From Verrucomicrobiaceae bacterium (GTDB taxonomy: Bacteria; Verrucomicrobiota; Verrucomicrobiia; Verrucomicrobiales; Verrucomicrobiaceae), in contig JAIXVB010000265.1 in NCBI GenBank assembly GCA_027483245.1, positions 1 through 55,607 of the forward strand: DNA of 55,607 nucleotides, read 5' to 3'. Numbering within the stretch: position 1 is the first letter of the stretch; every line of letters starts with the position of its first letter. Below, piece after piece: positions 26,075 through 33,579 of this stretch. The notes beneath the pieces are model-generated. The model did no database searches. It was not told where the DNA came from and saw only the letters and a list, made by a program, of their open reading frames with translations. The position numbers and the translations under genes are program-made.

Positions 26075-26089
26075 GCTTTAAATTTTATC

Positions 26090-26120
26090 ATAAAAAAGCC
26101 TCTCCCGTTGGGGAGAGGCT
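26090..26120 (-). terminator. Rho-independent terminator after ardC-like gene
   Basis: AGCCTCTCCC (26097-26106) pairs with GGGAGAGGCT (26111-26120). On the minus strand the stem is followed by TTTTTTA. It lies 7 nt after the ArdC-like stop and separates it from the replication-relaxation gene. Confidence 0.92.
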
Positions 26121-26127
26121 GATGCGC

Positions 26128-27072
26128 CTAGCTTGCAGCGACCGAACTCTGTGCAGGTTCTTCAAGCACTCGCTGACGATTCAAAATGAAGTCGGCTGCT
26201 TTAGTCGCATGAGCCGCAGCGGTAATGATCCATCGCTTGTGCTCTGTGACCCGCAACACTTGCAACCAACTCTGGAGATACGCGGCAGACTGTTCGTGGG
26301 AATCACGGACAATGTCGGCCTCCAGACCAAGGAAGGCAGCTCCCATTTCGGCAACGAGTTCTTCCTGCGAATAAATCGGGCCGCCAAACCTGTCGTATTT
26401 GGTAAGGCTATCCCGATTCAGACGGGATGCATGTCCCGTTGAATGGACAAGCTCATGAAAAAGCGTGAGATGGTAATCCTCAGCTGTTTCAAAGCTCCCA
26501 AACGGCGGCATTTGCACGGTGTCGGCTGCTGGCCGGTAACTCGCCTGTGAATATGCTCCCTCGTGAATGACTGGCCGGTTAGGCATTGCTGCTACCAATT
26601 GCTCGGCTGCGATGATGCGCTCATCCATGTTCTTTGCCTGGGAAGTGGATGTCGTTGGAAACTCAAGCCCATCAATCTGAGTGGAATTGAAGACCGTGTA
26701 TTCCTTCAGGTACATTTTTTTCTTTTCCTGAGGATCAGCAGACGGGGATTGTGCGTGAGAGCTATCTCCGCCCTGAGATTTGGATTTGTATTGGCCATAC
26801 TTTATCACCGTGGCCCCCTTTTCTCCTTTGCGGACGTGGCCACCTCGCTCAAGGGCCTGCTGAAAGGTAAGCCACCAGGGCGAGGGCTGGTGGCGCAGGC
26901 CTAACAATAGGACATTGATGCCGTTGTAGGTCTTCCCAGTGTGAAAATTGCGGGGAATGCCGACATCCCGCTGCCATGGGCAGCGCCAGGGCACAGTGCC
27001 TCGTTCGAGGTGTTCAATGATCAGGTCTGTGACGCTTTGATACGGATCTTTACGTTTGTCTGGGGTGCTCAT
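26128..27072 (-). CDS. ardC: ArdC-like antirestriction protein (ssDNA-binding domain plus zincin metallopeptidase)
   Basis: This 314-residue protein has an N-terminal ArdC-N domain (DPYQSVTDLIIEHLERGTVPW, then NGINVLLLGLR, RKGEKGATVIKY). The C-terminal zincin-like domain has HELVHSTGH (HExxH at 206-210). ArdC family proteins coat incoming single-stranded DNA and protect it from restriction during conjugation. The start at 27072 is firm: AAGGAG sits at the right distance, one of the few good ribosome-binding sites in the window. The gene is flanked by a promoter (27177-27205) and a terminator. Confidence 0.93.
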   Translation of the reverse strand: MSTPDKRKDPYQSVTDLIIEHLERGTVPWRCPWQRDVGIPRNFHTGKTYNGINVLLLGLRHQPSPWWLTFQQALERGGHVRKGEKGATVIKYGQYKSKSQGGDSSHAQSPSADPQEKKKMYLKEYTVFNSTQIDGLEFPTTSTSQAKNMDERIIAAEQLVAAMPNRPVIHEGAYSQASYRPAADTVQMPPFGSFETAEDYHLTLFHELVHSTGHASRLNRDSLTKYDRFGGPIYSQEELVAEMGAAFLGLEADIVRDSHEQSAAYLQSWLQVLRVTEHKRWIITAAAHATKAADFILNRQRVLEEPAQSSVAAS

Positions 27073-27176
27073 AGAGGCTCCTTCTTGTTGATTGTCAGAA
27101 GAAACCAACCTCATCGTGAGGCAGGCTTCAGGCTGACAACCGACTTGCCCAAGAGCACTCCCATTGATCCACTTCG

Positions 27177-27205
27177 AGCATACCAAACCAGAGACTGGCG
27201 GACAA
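27177..27205 (-). promoter_or_regulatory. Sigma-70-like promoter for ardC-like gene
   Basis: Read on the minus strand: TTGTCC (27205-27200), a 17-bp spacer, and TATGCT (27182-27177). It lies in the 143-bp gap downstream of the coupling-protein gene and would give a leader of about 95 nt. Confidence 0.5.
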
Positions 27206-27215
27206 GGCCTGCACC

Positions 27216-28490
27216 CTAAAATGGCTGTTTCAGCCACCGCTTCAGCTTATCCTCAATTGTAAACCGACTGGTGGCAAAACGCTCACGGCTACGGGCAATG
27301 AGCCGCTGCCGACGGCCTAAATAGGTTTCAATGGGGGGCAGGAGGCGGGCACGCTGAAAGTGGAGCGCACCATTGGCTGACTGATTTCGAATCAGGGTCT
27401 CATAGCGTGGCAGATCCACGAACTGACGAGGTTGGAATTCCTCGCCAAACTCTCCATGCAGGTGCTCGGCATCATCGAACCCGATTCTGAAAGCGATCAA
27501 TGTTCCCACATTTCCAAACACCGCATCCCGAACAGTGGGGGATAGCTGAGCAATGTATTGATGACTCAGCGTTAAATTCAGTCGATATTTACGTGCCTCA
27601 GCCAGGATGGCCGTGAACGACTCAGTCGCGAAATTTTGGAATTCATCCACGAAGAGATAAAAGTCGCGTCGCTCATGCTCTGGCTGTCGGTTCCGGGCCA
27701 TCGCAGCGAGCTGGAACTGCGTGACAAGCAGAGAGCCGAGCAGATTGGCTTTGTCATGGCCGATCTCTCCTTTCGCCAGATTGGCAATGAAAATGCGTCC
27801 CTCATCCATGACGAAAGGAATGCTCACCTTGCTACGCACCTGGCCAATGATGTTGCGAATGATAGGAGAGAGCAGCAGCTGACCCACTTTATTCTGGATG
27901 GGAGCAATGGCCTCACGACGGAAGCGGGGTTCCCAGCTCTCAAACTCGTTCTCCCAAAATTCCTTCAGGAAGGGATCACTGATCTGATGAACGACCCATT
28001 GTCGATAGATGGAATCCGTCAGGAGACGGTTCAAACCCAGCAGTGACGTATTCGGGCAGTGGGCGAGTGCGGCCACCGCGTTATGCAAAATGAATTCGAG
28101 CCGAGGCCCCCAGCTCTCGTGCCACAGGCTTTTAAAGGCACTGACAATACTGGATGCCACAAGTTGCCGATCTTCCGGCTTCGTTTGAGTCAGCAAATTC
28201 AGGCCAATGGGGAAGTCACGATCACCGGGATAAAAATAGACCGTTTTTTCGGCGCGCGCAGGCGGGATGTGATCCAGCAATTCCTCAGCCAGATCCCCAT
28301 GAGGATCAATGAGGCCCACACCATGTCCTTGCTGAATCAGTTGAAGAATCAGATTCCGTAACAGTGTCGTTTTACCAGAACCCGTCTTCCCGATGACGTA
28401 AGTGTGATATCGCGAATCACTCACCTCAAAATCGAACGGCACCTCGCCGCCCCAAGCCTGCCTCATGCCGATGTGAAGTTGATTATCCAT
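27216..28490 (-). CDS. Type IV coupling protein/TraD-like DNA-translocating ATPase
   Basis: This 424-residue P-loop ATPase has Walker A GKTGSGKT (34-41), an early DPHGD motif and Walker B VDEFQNF (281-287). It ends with a conserved hexamer-type C-terminus. No N-terminal TM helices are visible, so it resembles soluble VirD4/TraG-AAD-type or HerA-like ATPases that push DNA to a secretion channel. MDNQLHIG at 28490 was chosen; an ATG at 28505 is also in frame. Together with ArdC and the replication-relaxation protein it indicates conjugative or mobilisable DNA. No relaxase or mating-pair genes lie in the window. Confidence 0.88.
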   Translation of the reverse strand: MDNQLHIGMRQAWGGEVPFDFEVSDSRYHTYVIGKTGSGKTTLLRNLILQLIQQGHGVGLIDPHGDLAEELLDHIPPARAEKTVYFYPGDRDFPIGLNLLTQTKPEDRQLVASSIVSAFKSLWHESWGPRLEFILHNAVAALAHCPNTSLLGLNRLLTDSIYRQWVVHQISDPFLKEFWENEFESWEPRFRREAIAPIQNKVGQLLLSPIIRNIIGQVRSKVSIPFVMDEGRIFIANLAKGEIGHDKANLLGSLLVTQFQLAAMARNRQPEHERRDFYLFVDEFQNFATESFTAILAEARKYRLNLTLSHQYIAQLSPTVRDAVFGNVGTLIAFRIGFDDAEHLHGEFGEEFQPRQFVDLPRYETLIRNQSANGALHFQRARLLPPIETYLGRRQRLIARSRERFATSRFTIEDKLKRWLKQPF

Positions 28491-28505
28491 GGTCAAGCCA
28501 CCCAA

Positions 28506-28755
28506 GCCAGCCGCCGCTCCATGAATTGATCACCCTGGCGGAAGCACCCCTCGTTAATATGATGCGAGCCCGGCAATGCGCCGGGCAAACGCTTTTGGAC
28601 GAACCCGGCGGGTAATCAGCGACTGGCTTCGGCGGCTGAATGATGAAGTAATTATAGCACAGACGCCATCAAGCACTTAGATCGCTTTGAACCCTCACTG
28701 TTCTTTCAGCACATATAAGCAGGTTCTAGATGTTCCCGCAAGATATACGAACAGA
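28506..28755. other. Intergenic region with one strong hairpin
   Basis: This 250-bp gap separates the coupling-protein gene from the CHAT gene. It contains a perfect hairpin, GCCCGGC (28568-28574) with GCCGGGC (28580-28586). The part next to the CHAT stop is AT-rich. No ORF with coding character was seen. It may hold the promoter of the coupling-protein gene. Confidence 0.5.
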
Positions 28756-31011
28756 TTAAAAAGCGCGGCCAACGACCTCAAGACACGCCAAATCCTTCCA
28801 CAATTCGAAGCCTTGGGTCTCCATCTCTTTCAACGAGTAAATGAACGCAGACGCTAGCTCGGCACCGCCTGCTAACTGCTCTCCAAATTGCTTCATGAAG
28901 GCCGCAGCATAGGCAGCACCCACCGGAAAGCGTGCGCAAACACAATAACGCGCTCCTGCCTTTATAAGATCAGGCGCTGCACCAACCGGATAGTCTGACC
29001 AAGTAACTTCATAGACTCCGGAATTGCATGCGGAGAGCACTACAACATCAGATTTTATCTGATCTGGAAAAATATCATTGGCGGCTTTACTTCCATCTTT
29101 CACTTCAAGAAACAATGTCTTCTGTCCAGTATTCCAGTCCTCTTTTAGTTCGCCGTGACAGGACACCAAAACTATATGTTCTCGACATATAGCAGCCTCA
29201 ATATCTCTTGAATTGCAATCAAGAACAAAGTGTCCATCTGCACCGAAAGCTTCAGCAAACACCCTGGCCTCAGTATTAAGGTCCACCGCCCCAGCACTTC
29301 CGTTGCCAAGCGCAGTGCATGCTCGCTTGATTACCCGAGTCTGTCTGTCGTGCAGCAATAGCCCAAAACCCGTCGTGCATGGTAGTTGATCCCAAGGAAT
29401 GCCCAAATGATGAAACAAGGCTCTCCAGGGCACGTTATGGAGAATGCTATTGGGAAGGATTGCTTTGATCATGAGGCCGCCAATTTCACCCCTAAGTTTC
29501 GCGCCAAAATCATGTATAAATTGAGGCAGCGCCGACTCACCTACGTCTTTGTGAAGCTTACCTGGAATGAGGCGTATCTCATTGAGCAAGCTCTGGTTGG
29601 CGGTGGAATCGTCTGGGAGCGGAAGGGAGACAGTCTGGATCGACTCCGACTTAACAATAAAAGCAACCAGATCAGGTGGCAAAAATGCTATCACAAGAAT
29701 TGCTTCTTGGTCTTTTAGCTCCGATTGGATAGAACGTAGATGGGTGCAATCAACCGCATCCGCCCGTTCTCCCAGATGGTTTGAATTGACGATCCGGCCC
29801 ATGATGCTCGGATCAACTTCAATTGAGTAACCCAATGCCCGACCTGCCTCGAATGCTGTCAATGCTTCATCCAATCTGCCCGTCTCGATTAGCTTCCTAG
29901 ACAAAAAGCGAAAGTGCTCATGCATAGTATATGATGCAGCCCGAAAGTCTTCACCGATTGACGGCTTTCGCAATCTTTCAAACCAAAGGTGGGCCCCCGT
30001 TATGAGGATATTCAGAACTTCGTCTATTGATGCGCCTGCAGCTTCTCTGAGTTGTGCCATAGGCAGCCTGAGCCGCGCTGGGCTGGGATCGGATGAGTCC
30101 AGATTCGACTCTATTCGAATTGCTGCGGCAACTGCCTGATTGCCAACAGCCACGTCTCCGCGATCTACTGCGAGGGTCGCTTTAATACATCTACGAATAT
30201 AAGCTGTTGAAAAGCGTCCTTGATTTTGAGCCTCTGCGGCTGCTTCCTCCAGAATGACATATGGATCGCCATCCGTTAGCAGCAAAGGATCTAAACGAAT
30301 GATTGCTATCTGAATTCGACGAATCTGGTTTTGATCATTTGCATGTCTCGCGATGGGAAGCGCCTCCTGAAGAGCCATCCACGCATCGTTAAAACGTCCT
30401 AATTCCGTCAAAACTAGCCCGTAATTGGTAAGCGTCTCCGCCATTCCCACTCTGTTTCGGTGTGCGTATTTGCGGTAAATGTCGAGCGCCGCTCGAAGGC
30501 AGTCGATGGATGCGTGAAGATTTCCGATCTCAAGAAGGGTTCCTCCCCAGCTATTGAAGGCGTGACCAGACTCTATTTCCAAGTCTTCAGCAAAGTCTGG
30601 GAATATTTCCATCAACTTGCGCGCATAACCAACGGCCTTGTTTAAAAAGCGAATCGCTTCATGTTGACGTCCCTGCCGGGATACACTCTCACCGAGGTTG
30701 CGGGCAAACTGAGCACAAGAAGGAGGGTGGGGGCAACCGTACTTGTCAAAATGGTCTATCGCCTCGCTGGAGCGTTGCTCGGATTGCTGATATTGTCCGA
30801 GATGTAAAAGAACGAGGCCGCTGTTACCACGAGCCAATCCATAGCAAGGAGAGTCAGCCGACTCCGATTCTAAAAGCGGCAGGGCATCGTGGAGTCTGCC
30901 TTCCGCCAATTCCTGCATTCCCTCAATGTAATTAAGGGTTAACTGATGTCCGGGCGTGTAGTGCCGCATAATCTCTGGATTAGCATTGATCTGTTCTATG
31001 GAAAGCATCAT
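28756..31011 (-). CDS. TPR-CHAT caspase-like protease
   Basis: This 751-residue protein has N-terminal tetratricopeptide-like helical repeats (about 25-240, with GLARGNSGLVLLHLGQYQQS and ETLTNYGLVLTELGRFNDAW). A helical middle follows, and the C-terminal half is a CHAT domain. The catalytic dyad is visible as H619 in VLVSCHGEL and C662 in VVLSACNSG, 43 residues apart as in caspase-like peptidases. It also has the GLMIKAILPNSILHNVPW strand and the final AYAAAFMKQF...GAELASAF helix. CHAT proteases act as effectors or activators in bacterial defence. The gene starts 28 nt after the TIR gene's stop. Codon use is more AT-rich than in the metal cluster. Confidence 0.9.
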   Translation of the reverse strand: MMLSIEQINANPEIMRHYTPGHQLTLNYIEGMQELAEGRLHDALPLLESESADSPCYGLARGNSGLVLLHLGQYQQSEQRSSEAIDHFDKYGCPHPPSCAQFARNLGESVSRQGRQHEAIRFLNKAVGYARKLMEIFPDFAEDLEIESGHAFNSWGGTLLEIGNLHASIDCLRAALDIYRKYAHRNRVGMAETLTNYGLVLTELGRFNDAWMALQEALPIARHANDQNQIRRIQIAIIRLDPLLLTDGDPYVILEEAAAEAQNQGRFSTAYIRRCIKATLAVDRGDVAVGNQAVAAAIRIESNLDSSDPSPARLRLPMAQLREAAGASIDEVLNILITGAHLWFERLRKPSIGEDFRAASYTMHEHFRFLSRKLIETGRLDEALTAFEAGRALGYSIEVDPSIMGRIVNSNHLGERADAVDCTHLRSIQSELKDQEAILVIAFLPPDLVAFIVKSESIQTVSLPLPDDSTANQSLLNEIRLIPGKLHKDVGESALPQFIHDFGAKLRGEIGGLMIKAILPNSILHNVPWRALFHHLGIPWDQLPCTTGFGLLLHDRQTRVIKRACTALGNGSAGAVDLNTEARVFAEAFGADGHFVLDCNSRDIEAAICREHIVLVSCHGELKEDWNTGQKTLFLEVKDGSKAANDIFPDQIKSDVVVLSACNSGVYEVTWSDYPVGAAPDLIKAGARYCVCARFPVGAAYAAAFMKQFGEQLAGGAELASAFIYSLKEMETQGFELWKDLACLEVVGRAF

Positions 31012-31039
31012 GTCAGATGGTCAAATTATTCACATTCTC

Positions 31040-32068
31040 TCATTTCTCGGGTTTCTGTGATTTTGATCCTACCGATTGCACTCCGGAAGCTTTAGCTTTC
31101 TTGGCCTTTCTTTTAGTTACTTCGTATCGCATACGGTCTCGGAGAGTTTCAAGCTGGGTGTTCCCGAGAGCGTCCAGGGATGATATTGGACTAGGCAATT
31201 CCAGTTTTTGCGTAGCAAAGGAGTAAAGCTCATTTTTCGACCAGTTGAGCACTCCTACATGGGTATAAATAGTCCGGGTGAGAGTGTTTCGATATGCCTG
31301 TGGATTTGCACGCTTGAACTTTTTATCTTTACTGGCTCGGTATTGTTGCAGCCAAGAGAGAGCTTTCTCATACTGTTCTTTGAGCAACGACTGCAAACCG
31401 TGTTCTGTGGTGTGAAATTCTTCGTTAAACTGTGACCAGATGATGCCAAACCACTTTCCGCGCAGCTTCTTGGCCTCGTCGTCGGGAAGAATGGATGCTT
31501 TTACAGCCATTCGGTTAACCACCTCTTCATGAATCTGCCGAAGTCTCGCCCGTTGTTCCTCGGTGATGTGGCGTTCATCTCCGACGAATTTGGGTTTTGG
31601 CGGACTTGTTAATGATTTTCGGTTGGCCTTGCTCGCGCCCATCAGAGATCGAAGACCTCCAATAATGTTTGCCCACGCTTCGTCTTCGTTATGCCAGTGT
31701 CGGCTCACAACGGGTTTCCCGTCTTCGGGCAGGGCTTTGAAGCGGCGCAATGCATCAATTTTCCAGTCGCAATCCCGCACGATTAGCGGAACTACAATTG
31801 CTTTCCGTTTAGCCTGCCGTTCACATGCATGTTTAAACTCCTTCGCAAAGCAGTAGTCAGAATGAATGAACGAGGCACTCACGAGCAGCAGAAAAACGTC
31901 TGCTTCGTTCATGGCTGTTTGGATGTGATCCTCAATCACTCCGCCAGCATGAATCTCGCGATCAGTCCAAGCCTCAAGCAGGCCTTCCCGTCGCAAAGCA
32001 GAAAGGTGGACGAGCAACTTGCGCAGCAGATCTGCGTCTTCGTGGGAATATGAGATGAAGGCTTTCAT
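31040..32068 (-). CDS. TIR-domain protein with ORF6C-like C-terminal domain
   Basis: This 342-residue protein starts with a TIR domain: KAFISYSHEDADLL (residues 2-15), WTDREIHAGGVI (34-45), ADVFLLLVSASFIHSDYC (56-73) and the candidate catalytic Glu77 in FAKEF. Bacterial TIR domains cleave NAD+ or make cyclic ADP-ribose signals. Residues about 165-270 resemble the ORF6C domain of phage antirepressor-like proteins (ITEEQRARLRQIHEEVVNRM, then GKWFGIIWSQFNEEFHTTEH and the YEKALSWLQQY helix), joined by a basic tail. It directly precedes the TPR-CHAT gene. An upstream small ORF overlaps its ATG by 4 nt. TIR is certain; ORF6C is by motif only. Confidence 0.9.
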   Translation of the reverse strand: MKAFISYSHEDADLLRKLLVHLSALRREGLLEAWTDREIHAGGVIEDHIQTAMNEADVFLLLVSASFIHSDYCFAKEFKHACERQAKRKAIVVPLIVRDCDWKIDALRRFKALPEDGKPVVSRHWHNEDEAWANIIGGLRSLMGASKANRKSLTSPPKPKFVGDERHITEEQRARLRQIHEEVVNRMAVKASILPDDEAKKLRGKWFGIIWSQFNEEFHTTEHGLQSLLKEQYEKALSWLQQYRASKDKKFKRANPQAYRNTLTRTIYTHVGVLNWSKNELYSFATQKLELPSPISSLDALGNTQLETLRDRMRYEVTKRKAKKAKASGVQSVGSKSQKPEK

Positions 32069-32280
32069 ACGGCTAGGCGGCTGGGGGAGTAGGCCTGGAA
32101 TCGTGTTGCGTCCTTCGCCTCCCGGATGAGATCAGATCCTTCGCTGAGCCAGGTTCGGAGGTGGTTGGTAGTATCGGATGCGTGCATGCAGTGGATTCCT
32201 ATGAGAGCAGGTAATGATTTGGTGGCAAGGGGGATGCATGAGAGTAGTGGCATCGACGCAAGTTCTATGATTCGAAGCAT
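32065..32280 (-). CDS. Possible 71-residue ORF coupled to the TIR gene
   Basis: The frame starts at ATG 32280 and stops with TGA overlapping the TIR start codon (ATGA, 32065-32068), the signature of translational coupling. The C-terminal half (HLRTWLSEGSDLIREAKDAT) looks like a soluble helix pair, while the N-terminal half is hydrophobic. No family is recognised. The frame continues upstream through the repeated element, which argues that the open frame could be partly accidental. No Shine-Dalgarno motif is present. Confidence 0.3.
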   Translation of the reverse strand: MLRIIELASMPLLSCIPLATKSLPALIGIHCMHASDTTNHLRTWLSEGSDLIREAKDATRFQAYSPSRLAV

Positions 32281-32319
32281 TATGCGCATGTTGCTACGTA
32301 TCGGAGGGGCTGTGGCTGC

Positions 32320-32523
32320 CAGGCCCTCGTCGTGACTTTTCAACAGCCGTCGTGTTCTGTGACGGGCGCAGCACGCGAGGTGTGACCCCCACGTGTTTGG
32401 GCGAGGGCAGTCCGGCAGTTTTGCCGGCTGGCCGCAGCGGCCGACTTCACGCGTTTGGTCATTGGCCGAGGGCGGGTAGCCCGGTTCCGGCATGACCTTT
32501 ATTCTCAGTCGGTCAAGTCCTTG
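32320..32523 (+). repeat. Dispersed structured repeat, copy 1
   Basis: This about 200-bp non-coding stretch recurs at 54386-54594 in the same orientation. Hand alignment of the first about 180 bp gives roughly 85 % identity with a few 1-2 nt gaps. Shared blocks include GTGACGGGCGCAGC, GGCGAGGGCAGTCCGGC and CCCGGTTCCGGCATGAC. Stems kept in both copies are GCCCTC with GAGGGC (outer), CCGTC with GACGG, and CCGGC with GCCGG, the last with a different loop sequence in each copy. This suggests an RNA or cruciform-forming element. No transposase is nearby. Confidence 0.75.
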
Positions 32524-32573
32524 CCGCTGAAGAAAAACGCGTGAAGTCGGGCGTGAGCCCGAACACGTGGGGG
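32386..32573. repeat. Nested long inverted repeat inside and beside copy 1
   Basis: The segment 32441-32456 is perfectly complementary to 32535-32550 (16 bp), and 32386-32402 is complementary to 32557-32573 (16 of 17). The arms nest, forming one long stem with internal loops. The right arms are absent after copy 2 at 54.5 kb, so they come either from a partial inverted third copy or from structure unique to this locus. Confidence 0.75.
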
Positions 32574-32591
32574 CCCCGTGCGACGGCCCTG

Positions 32592-32743
32592 GCGGCATTT
32601 TGCCGCTCAGTAAGGCCGTTCTGTAGGCGTCGATCTCGCGCCCCATTCGCGAGCCCCTACATACCATGTAAATAGGGGAAAAGTGAGGGGGCATCCATGT
32701 CGGACAATATGTGTTTCCCGACATGGAGCCAGGGAACTGGCTC
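32592..32743. other. Series of consecutive perfect hairpins
   Basis: There are five back-to-back stem-loops: GCGGC/GCCGC (32592-32606); CTCGCG/CGCGAG (32635-32653); CCCCTA/TAGGGG (32654-32678); CCATGTCGG/CCGACATGG (32695-32726); GAGCCAG/CTGGCTC (32726-32743). The last has a GGAA (GNRA-type) tetraloop. No coding frame explains them. Together with the repeat on the left they make about 430 bp of structured non-coding DNA between the TIR gene and the toxin-antitoxin pair. Confidence 0.75.
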
Positions 32744-32828
32744 AAAATCACGCTTTCGGACAAGCCTGTGTCTTTGAACGAATCTTTGGTCGCCCGTAGT
32801 TGGTGTCCTTGACCTGTCTCTGATAACA

Positions 32829-32850
32829 GAAAAAGCTGCTTCGCAGCAGC
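32829..32850 (-). terminator. Rho-independent terminator of the toxin-antitoxin/par transcript
   Basis: On the minus strand GCTGCT and AGCAGC (32850-32845 and 32840-32835) form a stem with a 4-nt loop, followed by TTTTTCT. It lies about 90 nt downstream of the toxin stop at 32937. Confidence 0.75.
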
Positions 32851-32936
32851 CTCTTAAAGATCGGATTATTGACGGATTCGAAGTCGTGTGATGTAGCGCT
32901 GAGCAGCCGGTGGGCAAGGGTCTGAACGCTTGCTAG

Positions 32937-33257
32937 TCAGAACATCTTTTTTGCTTCGCTGATTCGCCCGCTCCAGTAATAGGGACGGCGCTTGGCATGT
33001 GCGATGGCCAGAATGACGACCTGCTGATTCCAGATCATGTAGGCGATGTAATACTCGCCAAAACGCGGTTTCAAATTCGCACGACGGACAGAGCCGCGAC
33101 GGATATTAAATAGCAGTGGACTGGCCAGAATGGTGTCCAGGTAGCGAAAGAATGCGGAGTCAAATTCGTCCGCCAGCTCCGGATCAATCTCCAGGTAATA
33201 GTGGAATGCCTCGTCGAACTCCTTCTGGGCTCCCGGATGGATTTGAAACGAGGTCAT
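32937..33257 (-). CDS. RelE/ParE-family toxin
   Basis: This 106-residue protein has the ParE/RelE fold signatures (IHPGAQKEFDEAFHYYLEID, SPLLFNIRRGSVRRANLKPRF, YYIAYMIWNQQVVILAIAHAKRRPYYW). ParE toxins block gyrase and RelE toxins cut mRNA; the HAKR.P.YW ending favours ParE-like. Its ATG overlaps the antitoxin stop by 4 nt. As part of the replicon core it probably stabilises the element by post-segregational killing. Confidence 0.9.
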   Translation of the reverse strand: MTSFQIHPGAQKEFDEAFHYYLEIDPELADEFDSAFFRYLDTILASPLLFNIRRGSVRRANLKPRFGEYYIAYMIWNQQVVILAIAHAKRRPYYWSGRISEAKKMF

Positions 33258-33535
33258 GCCTGACGGCTTCGGGTGAGCCCTTTTTGAGCAAATAGCTGGT
33301 CCACGTGACGCATGAAGCTTTCACCAGAAATGAGTTCGACCGTGCCGCTTTCAACTTCTTTCACCCGTGCATCAATCTCGGCATCCCACTCAGCTTCAAT
33401 TGAAGCTGCGCTGTCCTCAGGATCAGCCTGAGTGGCCATTGGAAAGTCCCGCTGCAGCTCAAGAAACAGCTCCTTGGCTTCATCAGGAGCCAAGTGGCTA
33501 ATTTCCTTTTTGATGTGTTCGACGGTTGCTGTCAT
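33254..33535 (-). CDS. Addiction-module antitoxin (RelB/TIGR02574-like)
   Basis: This 93-residue acidic protein has the typical antitoxin C-terminal pattern (EAEWDAEIDARVKEVESG, then ELISGESFMRHV), matching the putative addiction-module component family. It is co-transcribed with and translationally coupled to the toxin (33254-33257 overlap). It would neutralise the toxin and repress the operon. Confidence 0.88.
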   Translation of the reverse strand: MTATVEHIKKEISHLAPDEAKELFLELQRDFPMATQADPEDSAASIEAEWDAEIDARVKEVESGTVELISGESFMRHVDQLFAQKGLTRSRQA

Positions 33536-33579
33536 AGGGGCATTCTACCAAATAGACGAGATTTGTCGAGGGGATCAGT

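Noticed and set aside
32592-32743. Integron attC array
   Set aside because: No integrase gene, no GTTRRRY-type core sites and no cassette-like ORFs beside the hairpins.
32281-32763. N-terminal part of the 232-codon minus-strand frame ending at 32065
   Set aside because: It runs through the structured repeat and hairpin series. Only the last 71 codons near the TIR start were kept as a weak candidate.
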